In this document: in pieces, positions 53,465 through 63,358 of the stretch
How the letters are laid out: each line of letters opens with the position of its first letter
How positions within the stretch are numbered: position 1 is the first letter of the stretch
Source of the DNA: CBDIBC01 sp965276635
GTDB taxonomy: Bacteria > Actinomycetota > Acidimicrobiia > Acidimicrobiales > Palsa-688
NCBI GenBank assembly: GCA_965276635.1
Contig: CBDIBC010000003.1
Span: 186,001 to 250,000 of the forward strand
Length of the DNA: 64,000 nucleotides
Direction: 5' to 3'
Position numbers and translations under genes: made by a program
The notes under the pieces: model-generated
The model's input: the letters and a program-made list of their open reading frames with translations, nothing else
What the model was told of the DNA's origin: nothing
Databases searched by the model: none

Positions 53465-54685
53465 ATGGGTCCCAAGCGCACGATCGGCGTGGCCTCGGCC
53501 GTGGCCGGCAGTCTCCTACTCGCCGCCTGCGGGAGCAGCGGAACCAAGACGTCCACCAACACGACCGTGGCGTCCAAAGGCTCCGGCTCGTCGAGCCCGG
53601 CACCGGCCCTCAGCATCGGCTCGTTCACCAGCGACTTCTCGGCCATGAGCCAGCTGAAGTCACTGGCGGCCAAGGGCCAGGGGAATGTCGCCGTCCTGCT
53701 GCCCGACACGCAGTCGTCGACGCGGTACACGACCTACGACGCACCCTTCCTCACCAAGGCCTTCCAGGGCGCGGGCCTGACCGCCAGCCAGTTCAGCGTC
53801 CAGAACGCCCAGGGCAGCGCCCAGACCCAGCAGACGCAGGCGGAGCAAGCCATCACCAATGGCGCGGTGGTGCTCATCCTCGACTCCTTGAACTCCGGGG
53901 AGGGTGCCGCCATCGAGAAGGACGCCCAGGCCAAGGGTGTGGCCGTCATCGACTACGACCGCCTCGACCTCGGGGGCACCGAGACCTATTACGTCAGCTT
54001 CGACAACGTCAAGGTAGGCAAGCTCCAGGGCCAGGGCCTCCAGAGCTGCATCCAGAGCTGGAGCATCGCCAGCCCGCAGGTCTTCGAGCTGGACGGATCG
54101 CCGACGGACAACAACGCCACCCAGTTCGCTCAGGGCTACAACTCGGTGCTCGACCCGCTCTACAGCGCCAAGACCTACACCAAGGTCGGTGAGCAGGCCG
54201 TCCCGAACTGGGATGCCCAGCAGGCCCTGACCATCTTCCAGCAGCAGTACTCGGCCCACAAGAACATCAACGCGGTGCTGACCGCCAACGACCAGCTGGC
54301 CCAGTCGGTCATCTCGGTGCTGAAGACCCTCCAGGTGGGGCCCAAGAAGGTGCCGGCGACGGGGCAGGACGCCAGCCTCATCGGCCTGCAGAACATCCTG
54401 GCTGGCTACCAGTGCATGACCGTGTACAAGCCGATCTACCAGGAGGCACAGGCTGCGGTCGCCGTGGCTCTCTACGTCCGGGCCAAGGAGAAGCCCCCCG
54501 CCGCCCTGCTGAACGGCACATCGGACGCCCAGACCTCGACGGCCGTGCCATCGGTGCTGCTCACGCCGCAGTCGGTGACAACAGCCAACATGAACAGCAC
54601 CGTGGTGAAGGACAACTTCGTCCAGGCCTCACAGCTGTGCGCCGGCCTGACCGCGGCCTGCCAGGCTGCCGGGATCAACGGCTGA
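53465..54685 (+). CDS. Periplasmic-binding-protein-like sugar lipoprotein (XylF/FrcB type)
   Basis: 406 residues. Signal peptide with lipobox LLAACGS, a Ser/Thr-rich spacer, then a type I periplasmic-binding fold: VAVLLPDTQSSTRYTTYDAP, AITNGAVVLILDS, GVAVIDYDRL, VLTANDQLAQSVISVL. The RLDLGG segment and length resemble xylose-binding XylF. It delivers a monosaccharide to the permease. First gene of the operon. Confidence 0.88.
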   Translation: MGPKRTIGVASAVAGSLLLAACGSSGTKTSTNTTVASKGSGSSSPAPALSIGSFTSDFSAMSQLKSLAAKGQGNVAVLLPDTQSSTRYTTYDAPFLTKAFQGAGLTASQFSVQNAQGSAQTQQTQAEQAITNGAVVLILDSLNSGEGAAIEKDAQAKGVAVIDYDRLDLGGTETYYVSFDNVKVGKLQGQGLQSCIQSWSIASPQVFELDGSPTDNNATQFAQGYNSVLDPLYSAKTYTKVGEQAVPNWDAQQALTIFQQQYSAHKNINAVLTANDQLAQSVISVLKTLQVGPKKVPATGQDASLIGLQNILAGYQCMTVYKPIYQEAQAAVAVALYVRAKEKPPAALLNGTSDAQTSTAVPSVLLTPQSVTTANMNSTVVKDNFVQASQLCAGLTAACQAAGING

Positions 54686-54794
54686 TCGAGGCTCGACCCT
54701 GGACCGGCCGGGGCCACCGCGGGCGATGATGCCCGAGGCGGTCCCGACCGGACCTGACCCTCGAACCAGCGGACGCCAACCAGACGGAGGAGAC

Positions 54795-55604
54795 GTGACC
54801 CAGACGGCGACCGGCACGGCGGCGACCGAGCCCACCCCGGCGCAGCCCCTGCTCGAGCTGCGAGGCATCAAGAAGCGCTTTGGCGCGGTGGAGGTGCTCC
54901 GCGGCGTCGATTTGGACCTGTACCCCGGTCAGGTGACGGCGCTGGTAGGGGACAACGGGGCGGGCAAGTCGACGCTCATCAAGAGCATCGCCGGCATCTA
55001 CCAGATCGACGACGGGAGCCTTCGCTGGGAGGGGCGCCCAGTCAGCGTGCGCGGCCCGAAAGACTCCGCCGCCCTCGGGATCGACGTCGTCTACCAGGAC
55101 CTGGCGCTGGCCGACAACCTCGACGTCGTCCAGAACATGTTCCTGGGCCGGGAGCGCCGGCGGGCGCTGATGCTCGACGAGGACTCCATGGAGACCTCCG
55201 CCCGGGAGACCCTGGCCGGGTTGAAGGTGACGACGATCAAGTCGGTCCGCCAGCCGGTGGCGTCGCTCTCCGGCGGCCAGCGCCAGTCGGTGGCGGTGGC
55301 CAAGGCCGTCATGTGGAACTCCAAGCTGGTCATACTCGACGAGCCCACCGCCGCCCTCGGCGTGTCACAGACCGCCCAGGTGCTCGAGCTGGTCACCCGC
55401 CTGGGCGACCGCGGTCTCGCCGTCATGATCGTCTCCCACAACCTCAACGACGTGTTCCAGGTCGCCGATCGCATCGCCGTGCTCCGCCTCGGATCCTTGG
55501 TCGCCACCGTGGCCACGTCCGATGTCGACAGCCAGCAGGTGGTCGAGCTGATGACCACCGGCCGGACCACCCGGCCGGTCGCCTCGCAGGAGGGGGCCTC
55601 CTAG
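54795..55604 (+). CDS. Simple-sugar ABC transporter ATPase, single ABC domain (FrcA type)
   Basis: 269 residues. Walker A GDNGAGKST, signature SLSGGQRQSVA, Walker B LVILDEPTAALG, then SHNLNDVF. It carries one ABC module, unlike XylG or RbsA (about 500 residues with two), resembling FrcA. The GTG at 54795 follows GGAGGAG; the ATG at 54726 would add a disordered tail. It stops directly before the permease ATG. Confidence 0.88.
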   Translation: MTQTATGTAATEPTPAQPLLELRGIKKRFGAVEVLRGVDLDLYPGQVTALVGDNGAGKSTLIKSIAGIYQIDDGSLRWEGRPVSVRGPKDSAALGIDVVYQDLALADNLDVVQNMFLGRERRRALMLDEDSMETSARETLAGLKVTTIKSVRQPVASLSGGQRQSVAVAKAVMWNSKLVILDEPTAALGVSQTAQVLELVTRLGDRGLAVMIVSHNLNDVFQVADRIAVLRLGSLVATVATSDVDSQQVVELMTTGRTTRPVASQEGAS

Positions 55605-56927
55605 ATGTCCGAGACACAGACACCACCAGCGGGCGGTCCCACCGTGCCCGACGAACCTGACACCGCCGAGACCGAGGCCGCCGACGCGTCCGTGGTGGCG
55701 CTCACCACCACGGCGGCCACTGCTGACTCGTTCGGTCAGTACCTGCGGACGGTGTGGACCCGCCTCAAGGCGGGCGACAGCGGTTCGCTCCCCGTCATCG
55801 TCGGTCTCGTGCTTCTGGCCATCATCTTCCAGACCCAGGACCATCACTTCCTGACCGCGGCGAACCTGACCAACCTCATGCCCCAGGGCGCGGAGTACAC
55901 GCTCCTGGCCTTCGGCATCGTGTTGGTGCTGCTGCTGGGAGAGATCGACCTGTCGATCGGTTATGTGGCCGGGCTGGCCGGCATCGTGGCTGCCGAGCTG
56001 GCCAAGGGCCCCCATCCCCACAGCTGGTGGATCGCCTGCCTGGCCGCCATCGGCACGGCGACGGCCATCGGGCTGCTCCAGGGCCTGCTGATCACCCTGC
56101 TCGGCCTGCCTTCGTTCGTCGTCACCCTGGCCGGGTACCTGGCTTGGCAGGGCGTGGCGCTGCTCATCTTGGGCAACGGTGGCACCGTGCCCATCACCAG
56201 CAAGGTGATCGTCGCCTTCGCCAACGGATCCGTCACACCCACGGCCGGCTGGATCATCACCGTCGTCGGCGTCGCGCTGTACGCGGCCGTGCGGCTCCTC
56301 GGCGACACGCGCCGGCGCCGCAACGGGCTGGCCGCGCCGCCGGTCAGCCTGACGCTGCTGAAGATCGGCCTGGTGGCGGTGGTGGCCGTGTTCGTGACGT
56401 TGATCTGCAACGCCAACCGCGGTGCCCTTGTGACCGTCGACGGCATCCCGTGGGTCGTGCTCATCGTGCTCGGCGCCTTGGTCCTGTGGTCCTTCGTCCT
56501 GGGTCGGCTGCGCTTCGGGCGGTACGTGTACGCCATCGGCGGCAACGCCGAGGCGGCTCGCCGCGCCGGCATCAACGTCAAGGTCGTCCGCACGGCGGTT
56601 TTCGGCATCGCCGGGTTCATGGCCGGCGTCGCGGGCATCGTGGCCGCCTCCCGGCTGCGGTCGGTGTCGACCAGCACCGACGGCGGCACCGCCGTGCTCT
56701 ACTGCATCGCCGCTGCGGTCATCGGTGGGACCAGCCTCTTCGGTGGTCGCGGCAAGGCCGTCCACGCCATCCTCGGTGGGCTGGTCATCGCCGCCATCTA
56801 CAACGGCATGGGCCTGCTGGGCCTGAGCGCCGCTGCCCAGTTCGTGGTGACCGGGCTGGTGCTGCTGGCGGCGGTGGCTGTGGACGCCCTCGCCCGTCGA
56901 GGGCGGACGAGCGCCGGCGTCGTCTGA
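55605..56927 (+). CDS. Simple-sugar ABC transporter permease (XylH/FrcC type)
   Basis: 440 residues with about ten membrane segments. The signature loops LLLGEIDLSIGYVAGLAG and YAIGGNAEAARRAGINV are those of the BPD_transp_2 family (XylH, RbsC, FrcC). A cytoplasmic N-terminal tail of ~50 residues is Pro/Thr/Ala-rich. It begins on the base after the ATPase stop codon. Confidence 0.9.
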   Translation: MSETQTPPAGGPTVPDEPDTAETEAADASVVALTTTAATADSFGQYLRTVWTRLKAGDSGSLPVIVGLVLLAIIFQTQDHHFLTAANLTNLMPQGAEYTLLAFGIVLVLLLGEIDLSIGYVAGLAGIVAAELAKGPHPHSWWIACLAAIGTATAIGLLQGLLITLLGLPSFVVTLAGYLAWQGVALLILGNGGTVPITSKVIVAFANGSVTPTAGWIITVVGVALYAAVRLLGDTRRRRNGLAAPPVSLTLLKIGLVAVVAVFVTLICNANRGALVTVDGIPWVVLIVLGALVLWSFVLGRLRFGRYVYAIGGNAEAARRAGINVKVVRTAVFGIAGFMAGVAGIVAASRLRSVSTSTDGGTAVLYCIAAAVIGGTSLFGGRGKAVHAILGGLVIAAIYNGMGLLGLSAAAQFVVTGLVLLAAVAVDALARRGRTSAGVV

Positions 56928-56947
56928 TCCGACCGGAGGAGCCCCTG

Positions 56948-58171
56948 ATGCCCGAGCGCCGTGGCCTGCAGGGTGCGACTCAGGACGTGGTGCGCCGCCA
57001 CAACCTGGCTGCGCTCCTGTCGCATGTGCACTGTCACGGGCCGACGACTCGCGCCGAGCTGACCCGGGGCCTGGCCCTCAACCGCAGCACCATCGCTGCC
57101 CTCGTTGACGACCTGGCGGCGCGAGGCCTGGTCTCGGAGGAGCGCGTGGTCGGCGGCGCGTCCCCGGGCCGGCCCTCGAACACCGTGTCGGTGCGCACCG
57201 ACACGGTGGCGGCCCTGGCGGTGGTGCTGGGAGTGGACGCGGTGACGGTGGCCACCGTGGCGCCCGGCGGCCACGTCACCCGGCGCGTCGAGGTCCCCCT
57301 CGAGGACGAGTCGGCTCGGCAGTTCGACACCGTCATCGCCATCGTCTGCTGTCAGATCCAGGCTCTGGCCGCCGCCCTGGGCCCCGGCATCGACCTGGTG
57401 GGCGTCGGTGTGGCCGTGCCCGGCGTCGTCCGCCGTCACGACGGGCTGGTGCACTTCGCCCCGAACCTGGGCTGGCGGGAGGTGCCGCTCGGCGCCGAGC
57501 TGGCTGCCCGCATCGGTCGGGAGCTGGGCCGGCGCCTCCCGGTGCTGTGCCGCAACGATGCCGGGCTGGGGGCGTGGGCCGAGCACATGCGCGGCATCGG
57601 CGCAGGCATTGGAAACCTGGTGTACCTGCATGCCGAGGTCGGCGTCGGCGGGGGAATCATCGCCGACGGCAAGCTGCTTGAGGGAGCAGCCGGCTACAGC
57701 GGTGAGGTCGGCCACCTGCGGGTCAACCCCGACGGGGCACCCTGCCGCTGCGGGTCGCGTGGGTGTTGGGAGACCGAGGTGGGTGAGGACGCCCTGGTGG
57801 CACTGGCCGGCCGGCGGCCCGGGGGTCGGGCCGCGGTCCGCGACGTCCTGCGGGCGGTGGCCGAGGGTGAGCCGACCGCAGTGCGGGCCATGCACCACGT
57901 CGGTCGCTGGGTCGGCATCGGGCTGGCCAACATCGTCAACATCTTTAACCCGGACATGGTCGTGCTCGGCGGCTTGTTCGCCGACGTGCTGGCTCTGGCC
58001 GGGCCCGGGGTCACCGCCCAGATGCGGGCCGGCCTGGTCACCCCTGCGCAGCTCGACGTGGCGCTGGTGGTGCCGCAGCTCGGCAGCGAGTCGTTGGTGA
58101 TCGGGGCGGGCGAGATCGCGCTGGCACCGGTGCTGGCCGACCCGACCAGCGTGCCGGTCCTCGTTGGGTGA
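56948..58171 (+). CDS. ROK-family transcriptional repressor (XylR/FrcR-like)
   Basis: 407 residues. An N-terminal winged helix-turn-helix (about 12-75: VRRHNLAALLSHVHCHGPTT, LNRSTIAALVDDLAARGLV) is followed by a ROK sugar-kinase-like domain with the zinc motif GAPCRCGSRGCWET and GEVGH. Such proteins bind operators in the absence of sugar and are released by it. Closes the operon 20 bp after the permease. Likely binds the palindrome at 53256-53274. Confidence 0.9.
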   Translation: MPERRGLQGATQDVVRRHNLAALLSHVHCHGPTTRAELTRGLALNRSTIAALVDDLAARGLVSEERVVGGASPGRPSNTVSVRTDTVAALAVVLGVDAVTVATVAPGGHVTRRVEVPLEDESARQFDTVIAIVCCQIQALAAALGPGIDLVGVGVAVPGVVRRHDGLVHFAPNLGWREVPLGAELAARIGRELGRRLPVLCRNDAGLGAWAEHMRGIGAGIGNLVYLHAEVGVGGGIIADGKLLEGAAGYSGEVGHLRVNPDGAPCRCGSRGCWETEVGEDALVALAGRRPGGRAAVRDVLRAVAEGEPTAVRAMHHVGRWVGIGLANIVNIFNPDMVVLGGLFADVLALAGPGVTAQMRAGLVTPAQLDVALVVPQLGSESLVIGAGEIALAPVLADPTSVPVLVG

Positions 58172-58177
58172 GTCCGA

Positions 58178-59104
58178 TCAGCGCTCGCGGCGCACGTCGG
58201 CAGCGGCCTTGTCGTCCCGTAGCCCCAGGTATCGGGGCTGGCGGAGCCGCCCGCCGGCGGTCCACTCGCGGAAGCCGACGGCGGCCACCAGCTCGGGCCG
58301 GACCCAGTGGACGTCACGGTCGGTGATCAGCTCGGCGAAGGGGGAGTGGGGTGTGGCCAGCGCGGTCAGGCGAGCGTGCACATCGGCCAGCATCATCTGG
58401 GTGAACCCGGCCCCCACCCGCCCGGCATAGTGGAGGTGGCCGCCCTCGTAGTAGCCGACCAGGAGGGCGCCCAGCCCGGGCCGGGTGCCGCGCGGGTCGC
58501 TCCAGCCGCCCACCACCAGCTCCTGGCTGGCCACGCACGGCATCTTCAGCCAGTGCGGCGACCGGCCGCTGCGATAGGGGGCCGCCGCCCGCTTCGCCAT
58601 CAGGCCCTCCCAGCCGTCGTGGCACGCCTGCTGGAGCAGCGACGCAGTCTCGCCGACCAGGGGTTCGACCACCTCGACCGCCGGGTCGACCCCGTCCAGC
58701 GCCAGGCGCAGCATGTGCCGCCGCTCGGGGAGGGGGAGGTCGACGGTGTCGTGGCCGAGCAGGTGCAGCAGGTCGAACACGGCGAGGACGGGTGCGTCAC
58801 CACCGGACTGGAGGGCGCCGAAGCTGTCCCGGCCCCGGTCGTCGCGCGCCACGATCTCGCCGTCGAGGACGACATCGTCGACGGGGAGCGCGGCGATGGC
58901 GGCGGTCACAGTGGCGAACCGGGTGGTCCACGACAGCCCGTTGCGTGACCACAACGAGACGTCGGAGCCGACGCGTACCGCGATGCAGCGCAAGCCGTCG
59001 AGCTTGCGCTCCAGCTCCCAGCCGTCGTCGATGCGCGCCGGCCCGAACCCGTTGGGCGCACGGGTGGCGAGCATCGGCGGCAACCAGCGGAGGGGGGGCG
59101 CCAC
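58178..59104 (-). CDS. ATP-dependent DNA ligase (LigC/LigD ligase-domain type)
   Basis: 308 residues. Motif I is WELERKLDGLRC (nucleophile Lys34), followed by VLDGEIVARD (motif III) and GWEGLMAKRA (motif IV) with SPHWLKMP (motif V). The C-terminal OB fold ends at VRPELVAAVGFREWTAGGRL. Stand-alone ligases like this act in Ku-dependent end joining or base-excision repair in actinobacteria. No Ku gene is in the window. Its stop is 6 bp from the convergent ROK gene stop. Confidence 0.88.
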   Translation of the reverse strand: MAPPLRWLPPMLATRAPNGFGPARIDDGWELERKLDGLRCIAVRVGSDVSLWSRNGLSWTTRFATVTAAIAALPVDDVVLDGEIVARDDRGRDSFGALQSGGDAPVLAVFDLLHLLGHDTVDLPLPERRHMLRLALDGVDPAVEVVEPLVGETASLLQQACHDGWEGLMAKRAAAPYRSGRSPHWLKMPCVASQELVVGGWSDPRGTRPGLGALLVGYYEGGHLHYAGRVGAGFTQMMLADVHARLTALATPHSPFAELITDRDVHWVRPELVAAVGFREWTAGGRLRQPRYLGLRDDKAAADVRRER

Positions 59105-59107
59105 TGG

Positions 59108-59320
59108 TCAGCCGTTCGGCCGGGCGATCAGGTCGAGGGCCAGCCCGGTTTGGTGCGACGCGCCCAGGTCGTCCAGGTCTCCGGCGGCCATCTGGCGCAG
59201 AGTCAGGCGGCCTGTCCGGAGCACTTCCACCGGGAAAGTATCGCAGGCGCAGCCCGCCCGGGCAGGACGAGCACTGGCTGCCCAGCCACTCCCAGTGCGT
59301 CGAGCATCCGTGGGCGGCAA
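59108..59320 (-). CDS. Doubtful small ORF upstream of the ligase
   Basis: 70 residues with three bases between its stop and the ligase GTG, which is why it is listed. The text GCACDTFPVEVLRTGRLTLR and GDLDDLGASHQTGLALDL looks protein-like. An adjacent frame reads CSTHWEWLGSQCSSC, so a Cys-rich small gene with a frameshift is possible. No family recognised. Confidence 0.25.
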   Translation of the reverse strand: MPPTDARRTGSGWAASARPARAGCACDTFPVEVLRTGRLTLRQMAAGDLDDLGASHQTGLALDLIARPNG

Positions 59321-59371
59321 TCAGCTCGTCGCGGGGGCGGACTGGCGGTGGCGGGGTCCGGCGTCCGATGT

Positions 59372-62300
59372 TCAGGACGTCGCCAGGTGGCGGGCCTGAT
59401 CGAGGAGGGTCCGGCCGGCGGAGATCAGCGAACGGGCCGAGCGCTCGCTGGTGGGCTGGCCGTGGAAGGCTGCGCTTTCGAGGGCGGCGGACATCTTCGA
59501 GGCCAGCACGTCTCGCCGAGAGCCCAACACGCTCAGATGGCCCTCCAGGTCGCGATAGGTCCCATCCCCGCCGCCGGTGCTCTCCAGCGCCCGGGTGGAC
59601 GCGGCCAGGGTGTCGACGCCGAAGGCGCCCACGTCGGCGTTCAGCTGCTTGTAGGTGGCGGCCAGGCGGAGCACGGCGCTCGTGTCCGCCCGCATCGCGC
59701 GTGGGACCGCGGTCGGGGCCAGGTCCTCGGCGAGGACACGGCCGTCGTGCGCGTAGTCGTCGCGCAGGCCGACCAGGGTCATGAGCGTGGGCCGGATATC
59801 GGTCTCGTCCGCCCACGTCGTGGCGTCCACGCCCCGTTTGGCGACGCCTGGGCCGCCGAAGGCGACCCAGTTGGTGTTGATCTCCGGCGCCACGTCGCCG
59901 TGGTTCCACGCGTACGCGGGGTCGACGACCACGCAGGGGTTGGAGGTGGCGGTCTGGCCGACGCTCGCGTCGACGCCAGTGCAGGTCTTTGAGCCCTGGT
60001 TGACATAGAGGTCGGGGTTGGCGAAGTCGGTGAAGGTCGGCAGCCGATTGGGGTCGCCGGTGACCATGTGCAGGATCTTCTCCTCTACCCCGTCGGCCAG
60101 GAACCGGGTCACGGGGACGGTCGCGCCCCGATCGTTGGCGGCGAAGGGGTCGGGCACCTGCAGCTTGGCCATCTCCTGTTCCAGTTGCCGGGCCCGGGGC
60201 GCCCCCGGTGCGGGGGCGCCGTCGACGTAGATGTTGGGGGCGCTGTCGGCGTTGACGGTGAAGTCGGCCTTGGTGTCGCCGGCCGAGCGGGCCACGAGCC
60301 CGGCCAGGTTGACGTTGACCTCGCCGATCTTGCCGGCGGCATAGTGACAGGGGGTGGTGACGCCGTCACAGCCCGCCGGGGTGGGGTGCTGGGTCCCGGC
60401 GAAGTGGTCGCCCTCGTCGGAGCTGACCACGAAGTCGGTGTTGGCCGGGGTGATGCCGTGAGCGGCCAGGTTGGCGAAGAAGGCGGCGAAGGCCTGGTCG
60501 TCGGCGTGCAGGTTGGCTTCGTAGGTGGGATCGCCGGGACCGAGCGCAGCGCCGGTCTGGTAGTTGGCGTGGGCGTCCTCGATGTAGCCGTAGGTGACCG
60601 GGATGCCGTGCTCGGCCATGGCGGCCACGTAACCGAGGGTCTGGGCGGCGCTGATGTCGAAGCCGGGGAAGCCGGCCGTGTGGGTGTAGGGGTTGTCGAT
60701 GGGTGCCCCGTCGGTGCCGTCTACGGTCAGGTGGCCCGCACCCGAGCCGCCGACGACGGGCGCTACGTACTTGTTGCCGAACAGGGCCCCGTAGCCGTGG
60801 TAGCCCCCGGGCTCGCTCGGGAGGGTGTCGGCGGTGGCGTTGGGGTCGCCGGCGCATGCCGACGACGAGCTGCTGGCGCAGTGCACGGCGATGCCCTCGT
60901 AGTCGGCCGCCTCCTGGTCCTTGTACGTGCTCGGGTCGTTGGCCAGCTGCTGGTAGGCCGGCGACGACGGGGCGAAGATGGTTGGGATGTCGGTGACGGG
61001 GTTCTCGATCTCCATGTTGGCGGTGGCCACCGCGCCGACATCGCAGCCGGCCCGGGTGAACGGCACCCACGGGGCGGGGGCGATCTGACCCGACGGGGTG
61101 ACCATGGTCGGCGCCGCGTCGGTGCTGCCAGTCGCGGCGACGGGGTCGGTCCAGTAGGCGAAGGAGCTGGCCGAGCTGCTCGTCTTGTTGGTGTTGAACA
61201 CCCGGTAGCTGTTGGACACCGGTTGGCCGTGGCGGTTGCCGTACACGCCGGTCAGGGTGGTCAGGATGTCATCCGCAGTGTGGGCGATCAGCGGGGTGTG
61301 CTCGTTCGACAGCAGCACCCCGTTGGCCTTCAAGAAGTTCAAGAGGTGGGGCATCTGCTGGAGGTCAGAGGGCACGTCGGGGTTGTCCCGGGTGAAGTGC
61401 ACGTTGTCGAAGACGAGGTTGATGACGTGGCTCACCTTGCCCGACGGCGACGCCAGATGGCAGCTGGCTTCGGTCGGCCCGCGACCCCCGCCACTCGGAG
61501 GCGATGGCGGGCTGGGCGGTGACGGCGGCCTGGGAGGCGATGGCGGGCTGGGCGGTGAGGGCGGGCTGGGCGGCGAGGGGGGCGATGACGTGGGCTGGCC
61601 GGTGGCCGGGTCGAGGAACAGCGGGCCGGCCGAGGGGTGGGAGAAGTCGAACATGGTGTCCAGGGAGCCGGCGGTGGAGTCCGCCGCCCCGCTGCCGATG
61701 CGCTGGCCTCCCAGCCAGTTGTCCTCGATGAAGCGGGGGATGGACGACTGGTCGCTCAGTGTGTTGTCCACGAAGTTGGTCCGGCTGTAGGGGGAGATGA
61801 CGAGGAGGGGGAGCCGGGGGCCCACGCCGCAGCGGGCCTGCTCCGGTGCGCCCGTCGCGGTGGTGGGCACCAGGGCCGGGTTGGTCCCGCAGGTTCCCGG
61901 CCCGGTGAGGGTATCGAGGGCGGTCTGCGACGAGGTGGTCACCGGGCCGAGCTGGTGGTCGTACCAGCCATCGGAATCGTCGTAGTTGATCACCACGGCC
62001 GTAGACTTCCAGCTCGGCAGCTTCTCCAGGCGGTTGATGGTGGTGGCGTCGAAGCTCTGCTCGTCGAGAGGATCCGAGTAGCCGGCGTGCCCGTCCTGGT
62101 AGGCGGGCGGCTTCAGGTAGGACACCGACGGCAGGTTCCCCGAGTCCGCCGCCGCCCAGAAGTCGCCCAGGCCGTACTGGTGGTTGGCCTGGTCGGTGTG
62201 GCCGATCGCCGCCACCGAGGTGGGCGGCAGGTGCTGGGGGTTGGCCGTCGACGGGTAGTACTGGAAGGGCTCGTGGTGGGGGATGTAGTCGGTGACCGAC

Positions 62301-63358
62301 GAACCCCCGACGTTCTTGTTGCTCTGCGAGCACACCTGGCTGGTGGTGGGCGCGCGGCCGTGTCCGGGCACGTAGCCGTCCGCGAAGCCGCCCTCGAACC
62401 ACCCCCAGCTCACCCCGCCCGCGTTCAAGAGGTCACCGATGTTGGACCCGCCCATCTTGATGGTGCCCGCCGCCGTGTTGGCGTCGCCCCCATCTGCCGA
62501 GGGCAGGTACGAGCACACGTCGTAGTAAGGGTCGCTGTCGCTGTAGACCGTCGCCGGACCCTGGGGGGCGATTGGCCCGGCGGCGGCCTCACCGGTGGAG
62601 ATGGTGGTGGGGGTGGCTCCGGCGGGCAGGGTGCACGGTTGCGCCGTACCCGCCGGCCAGTACGTGGCGCTCTGGGGGCCGCAGACTGCCCCGTAGGTGT
62701 TGGCGCTGGTCACGTTCAACGCACCGGGGGTGGACGGGCCGGTGCCGGTCCCGTAGGAGTTGTCACTCATGGCGAAGTGCTGGGCGTAGTTCCACAGGCC
62801 GGTGACGGTGTTCCCATCGTAATAATCCATCACCGCCTTGTCATTGGCCGGGTCCTGGGAGGCGGTGACCGTGGCGGAGTTGCCCTCCTTGGCCAGGCAC
62901 TCCGCCAGTGACAGGCCGTGGCCGGTGTTGGCCACGAAGCCGTCCATGGCCCCGTGGTCAAAGGCGTTCTGCTCCGCCGTGTAGCCGTGGTCCTGGTCGC
63001 AGGTCATGGCCTGCGATGCGCTCAGCCGCTGCGGGTTCGCCCCGTTAGGGTTGTTCGACAGCAACGATCCGCTCAGGCCGTTGACCGACGGAGTCCCGGT
63101 CGCGACGCTGAAGTGCGCGCCGTCGGTGTTGGCCGCAATCGGATACGAGCCGAAGTAGTGGTCGAACGACACGTTCTCGTTGAAGATCACCACCAGATGC
63201 TTGATCGGGGTGGACGTGTGTCCCGTCGCCGCACCAGGCATGGCCGCGGCGACGGGAGCGTCAAAGCCAACTCCTGCGGTCATCACCGTCGTTGCCAACG
63301 CGGCGACGCCCGCCGCGCCCAGTCGAAACCGCCGGTGCCAACGTCCGTGCCCGGTCAT
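59372..63358 (-). CDS. Exported two-domain phosphoesterase (PLC/acid phosphatase domain plus alkaline-phosphatase-like domain)
   Basis: 1328 residues from the ATG at 63358, which has AGGAGG eight bases upstream; the ATG at 63364 would be too close. A signal peptide (AAGVAALATTVMTAGVGF) leads to domain 1 with IFNENVSFDHYFGSYP, typical of phospholipase C/AcpA enzymes, up to residue ~585. A linker of SPP repeats (about 589-620) leads to domain 2, INLVFDNVHFTRDNPDVPSD then HTADDILTTLTGVYGN and VVSSDEGDH, with alkaline-phosphatase-superfamily features. Two exported phosphatase folds in one chain would hydrolyse phosphate esters or phospholipids outside the cell. No homologue with this pairing is recalled. 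Confidence 0.82.
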   Translation of the reverse strand: MTGHGRWHRRFRLGAAGVAALATTVMTAGVGFDAPVAAAMPGAATGHTSTPIKHLVVIFNENVSFDHYFGSYPIAANTDGAHFSVATGTPSVNGLSGSLLSNNPNGANPQRLSASQAMTCDQDHGYTAEQNAFDHGAMDGFVANTGHGLSLAECLAKEGNSATVTASQDPANDKAVMDYYDGNTVTGLWNYAQHFAMSDNSYGTGTGPSTPGALNVTSANTYGAVCGPQSATYWPAGTAQPCTLPAGATPTTISTGEAAAGPIAPQGPATVYSDSDPYYDVCSYLPSADGGDANTAAGTIKMGGSNIGDLLNAGGVSWGWFEGGFADGYVPGHGRAPTTSQVCSQSNKNVGGSSVTDYIPHHEPFQYYPSTANPQHLPPTSVAAIGHTDQANHQYGLGDFWAAADSGNLPSVSYLKPPAYQDGHAGYSDPLDEQSFDATTINRLEKLPSWKSTAVVINYDDSDGWYDHQLGPVTTSSQTALDTLTGPGTCGTNPALVPTTATGAPEQARCGVGPRLPLLVISPYSRTNFVDNTLSDQSSIPRFIEDNWLGGQRIGSGAADSTAGSLDTMFDFSHPSAGPLFLDPATGQPTSSPPSPPSPPSPPSPPSPPRPPSPPSPPSPPSGGGRGPTEASCHLASPSGKVSHVINLVFDNVHFTRDNPDVPSDLQQMPHLLNFLKANGVLLSNEHTPLIAHTADDILTTLTGVYGNRHGQPVSNSYRVFNTNKTSSSASSFAYWTDPVAATGSTDAAPTMVTPSGQIAPAPWVPFTRAGCDVGAVATANMEIENPVTDIPTIFAPSSPAYQQLANDPSTYKDQEAADYEGIAVHCASSSSSACAGDPNATADTLPSEPGGYHGYGALFGNKYVAPVVGGSGAGHLTVDGTDGAPIDNPYTHTAGFPGFDISAAQTLGYVAAMAEHGIPVTYGYIEDAHANYQTGAALGPGDPTYEANLHADDQAFAAFFANLAAHGITPANTDFVVSSDEGDHFAGTQHPTPAGCDGVTTPCHYAAGKIGEVNVNLAGLVARSAGDTKADFTVNADSAPNIYVDGAPAPGAPRARQLEQEMAKLQVPDPFAANDRGATVPVTRFLADGVEEKILHMVTGDPNRLPTFTDFANPDLYVNQGSKTCTGVDASVGQTATSNPCVVVDPAYAWNHGDVAPEINTNWVAFGGPGVAKRGVDATTWADETDIRPTLMTLVGLRDDYAHDGRVLAEDLAPTAVPRAMRADTSAVLRLAATYKQLNADVGAFGVDTLAASTRALESTGGGDGTYRDLEGHLSVLGSRRDVLASKMSAALESAAFHGQPTSERSARSLISAGRTLLDQARHLATS

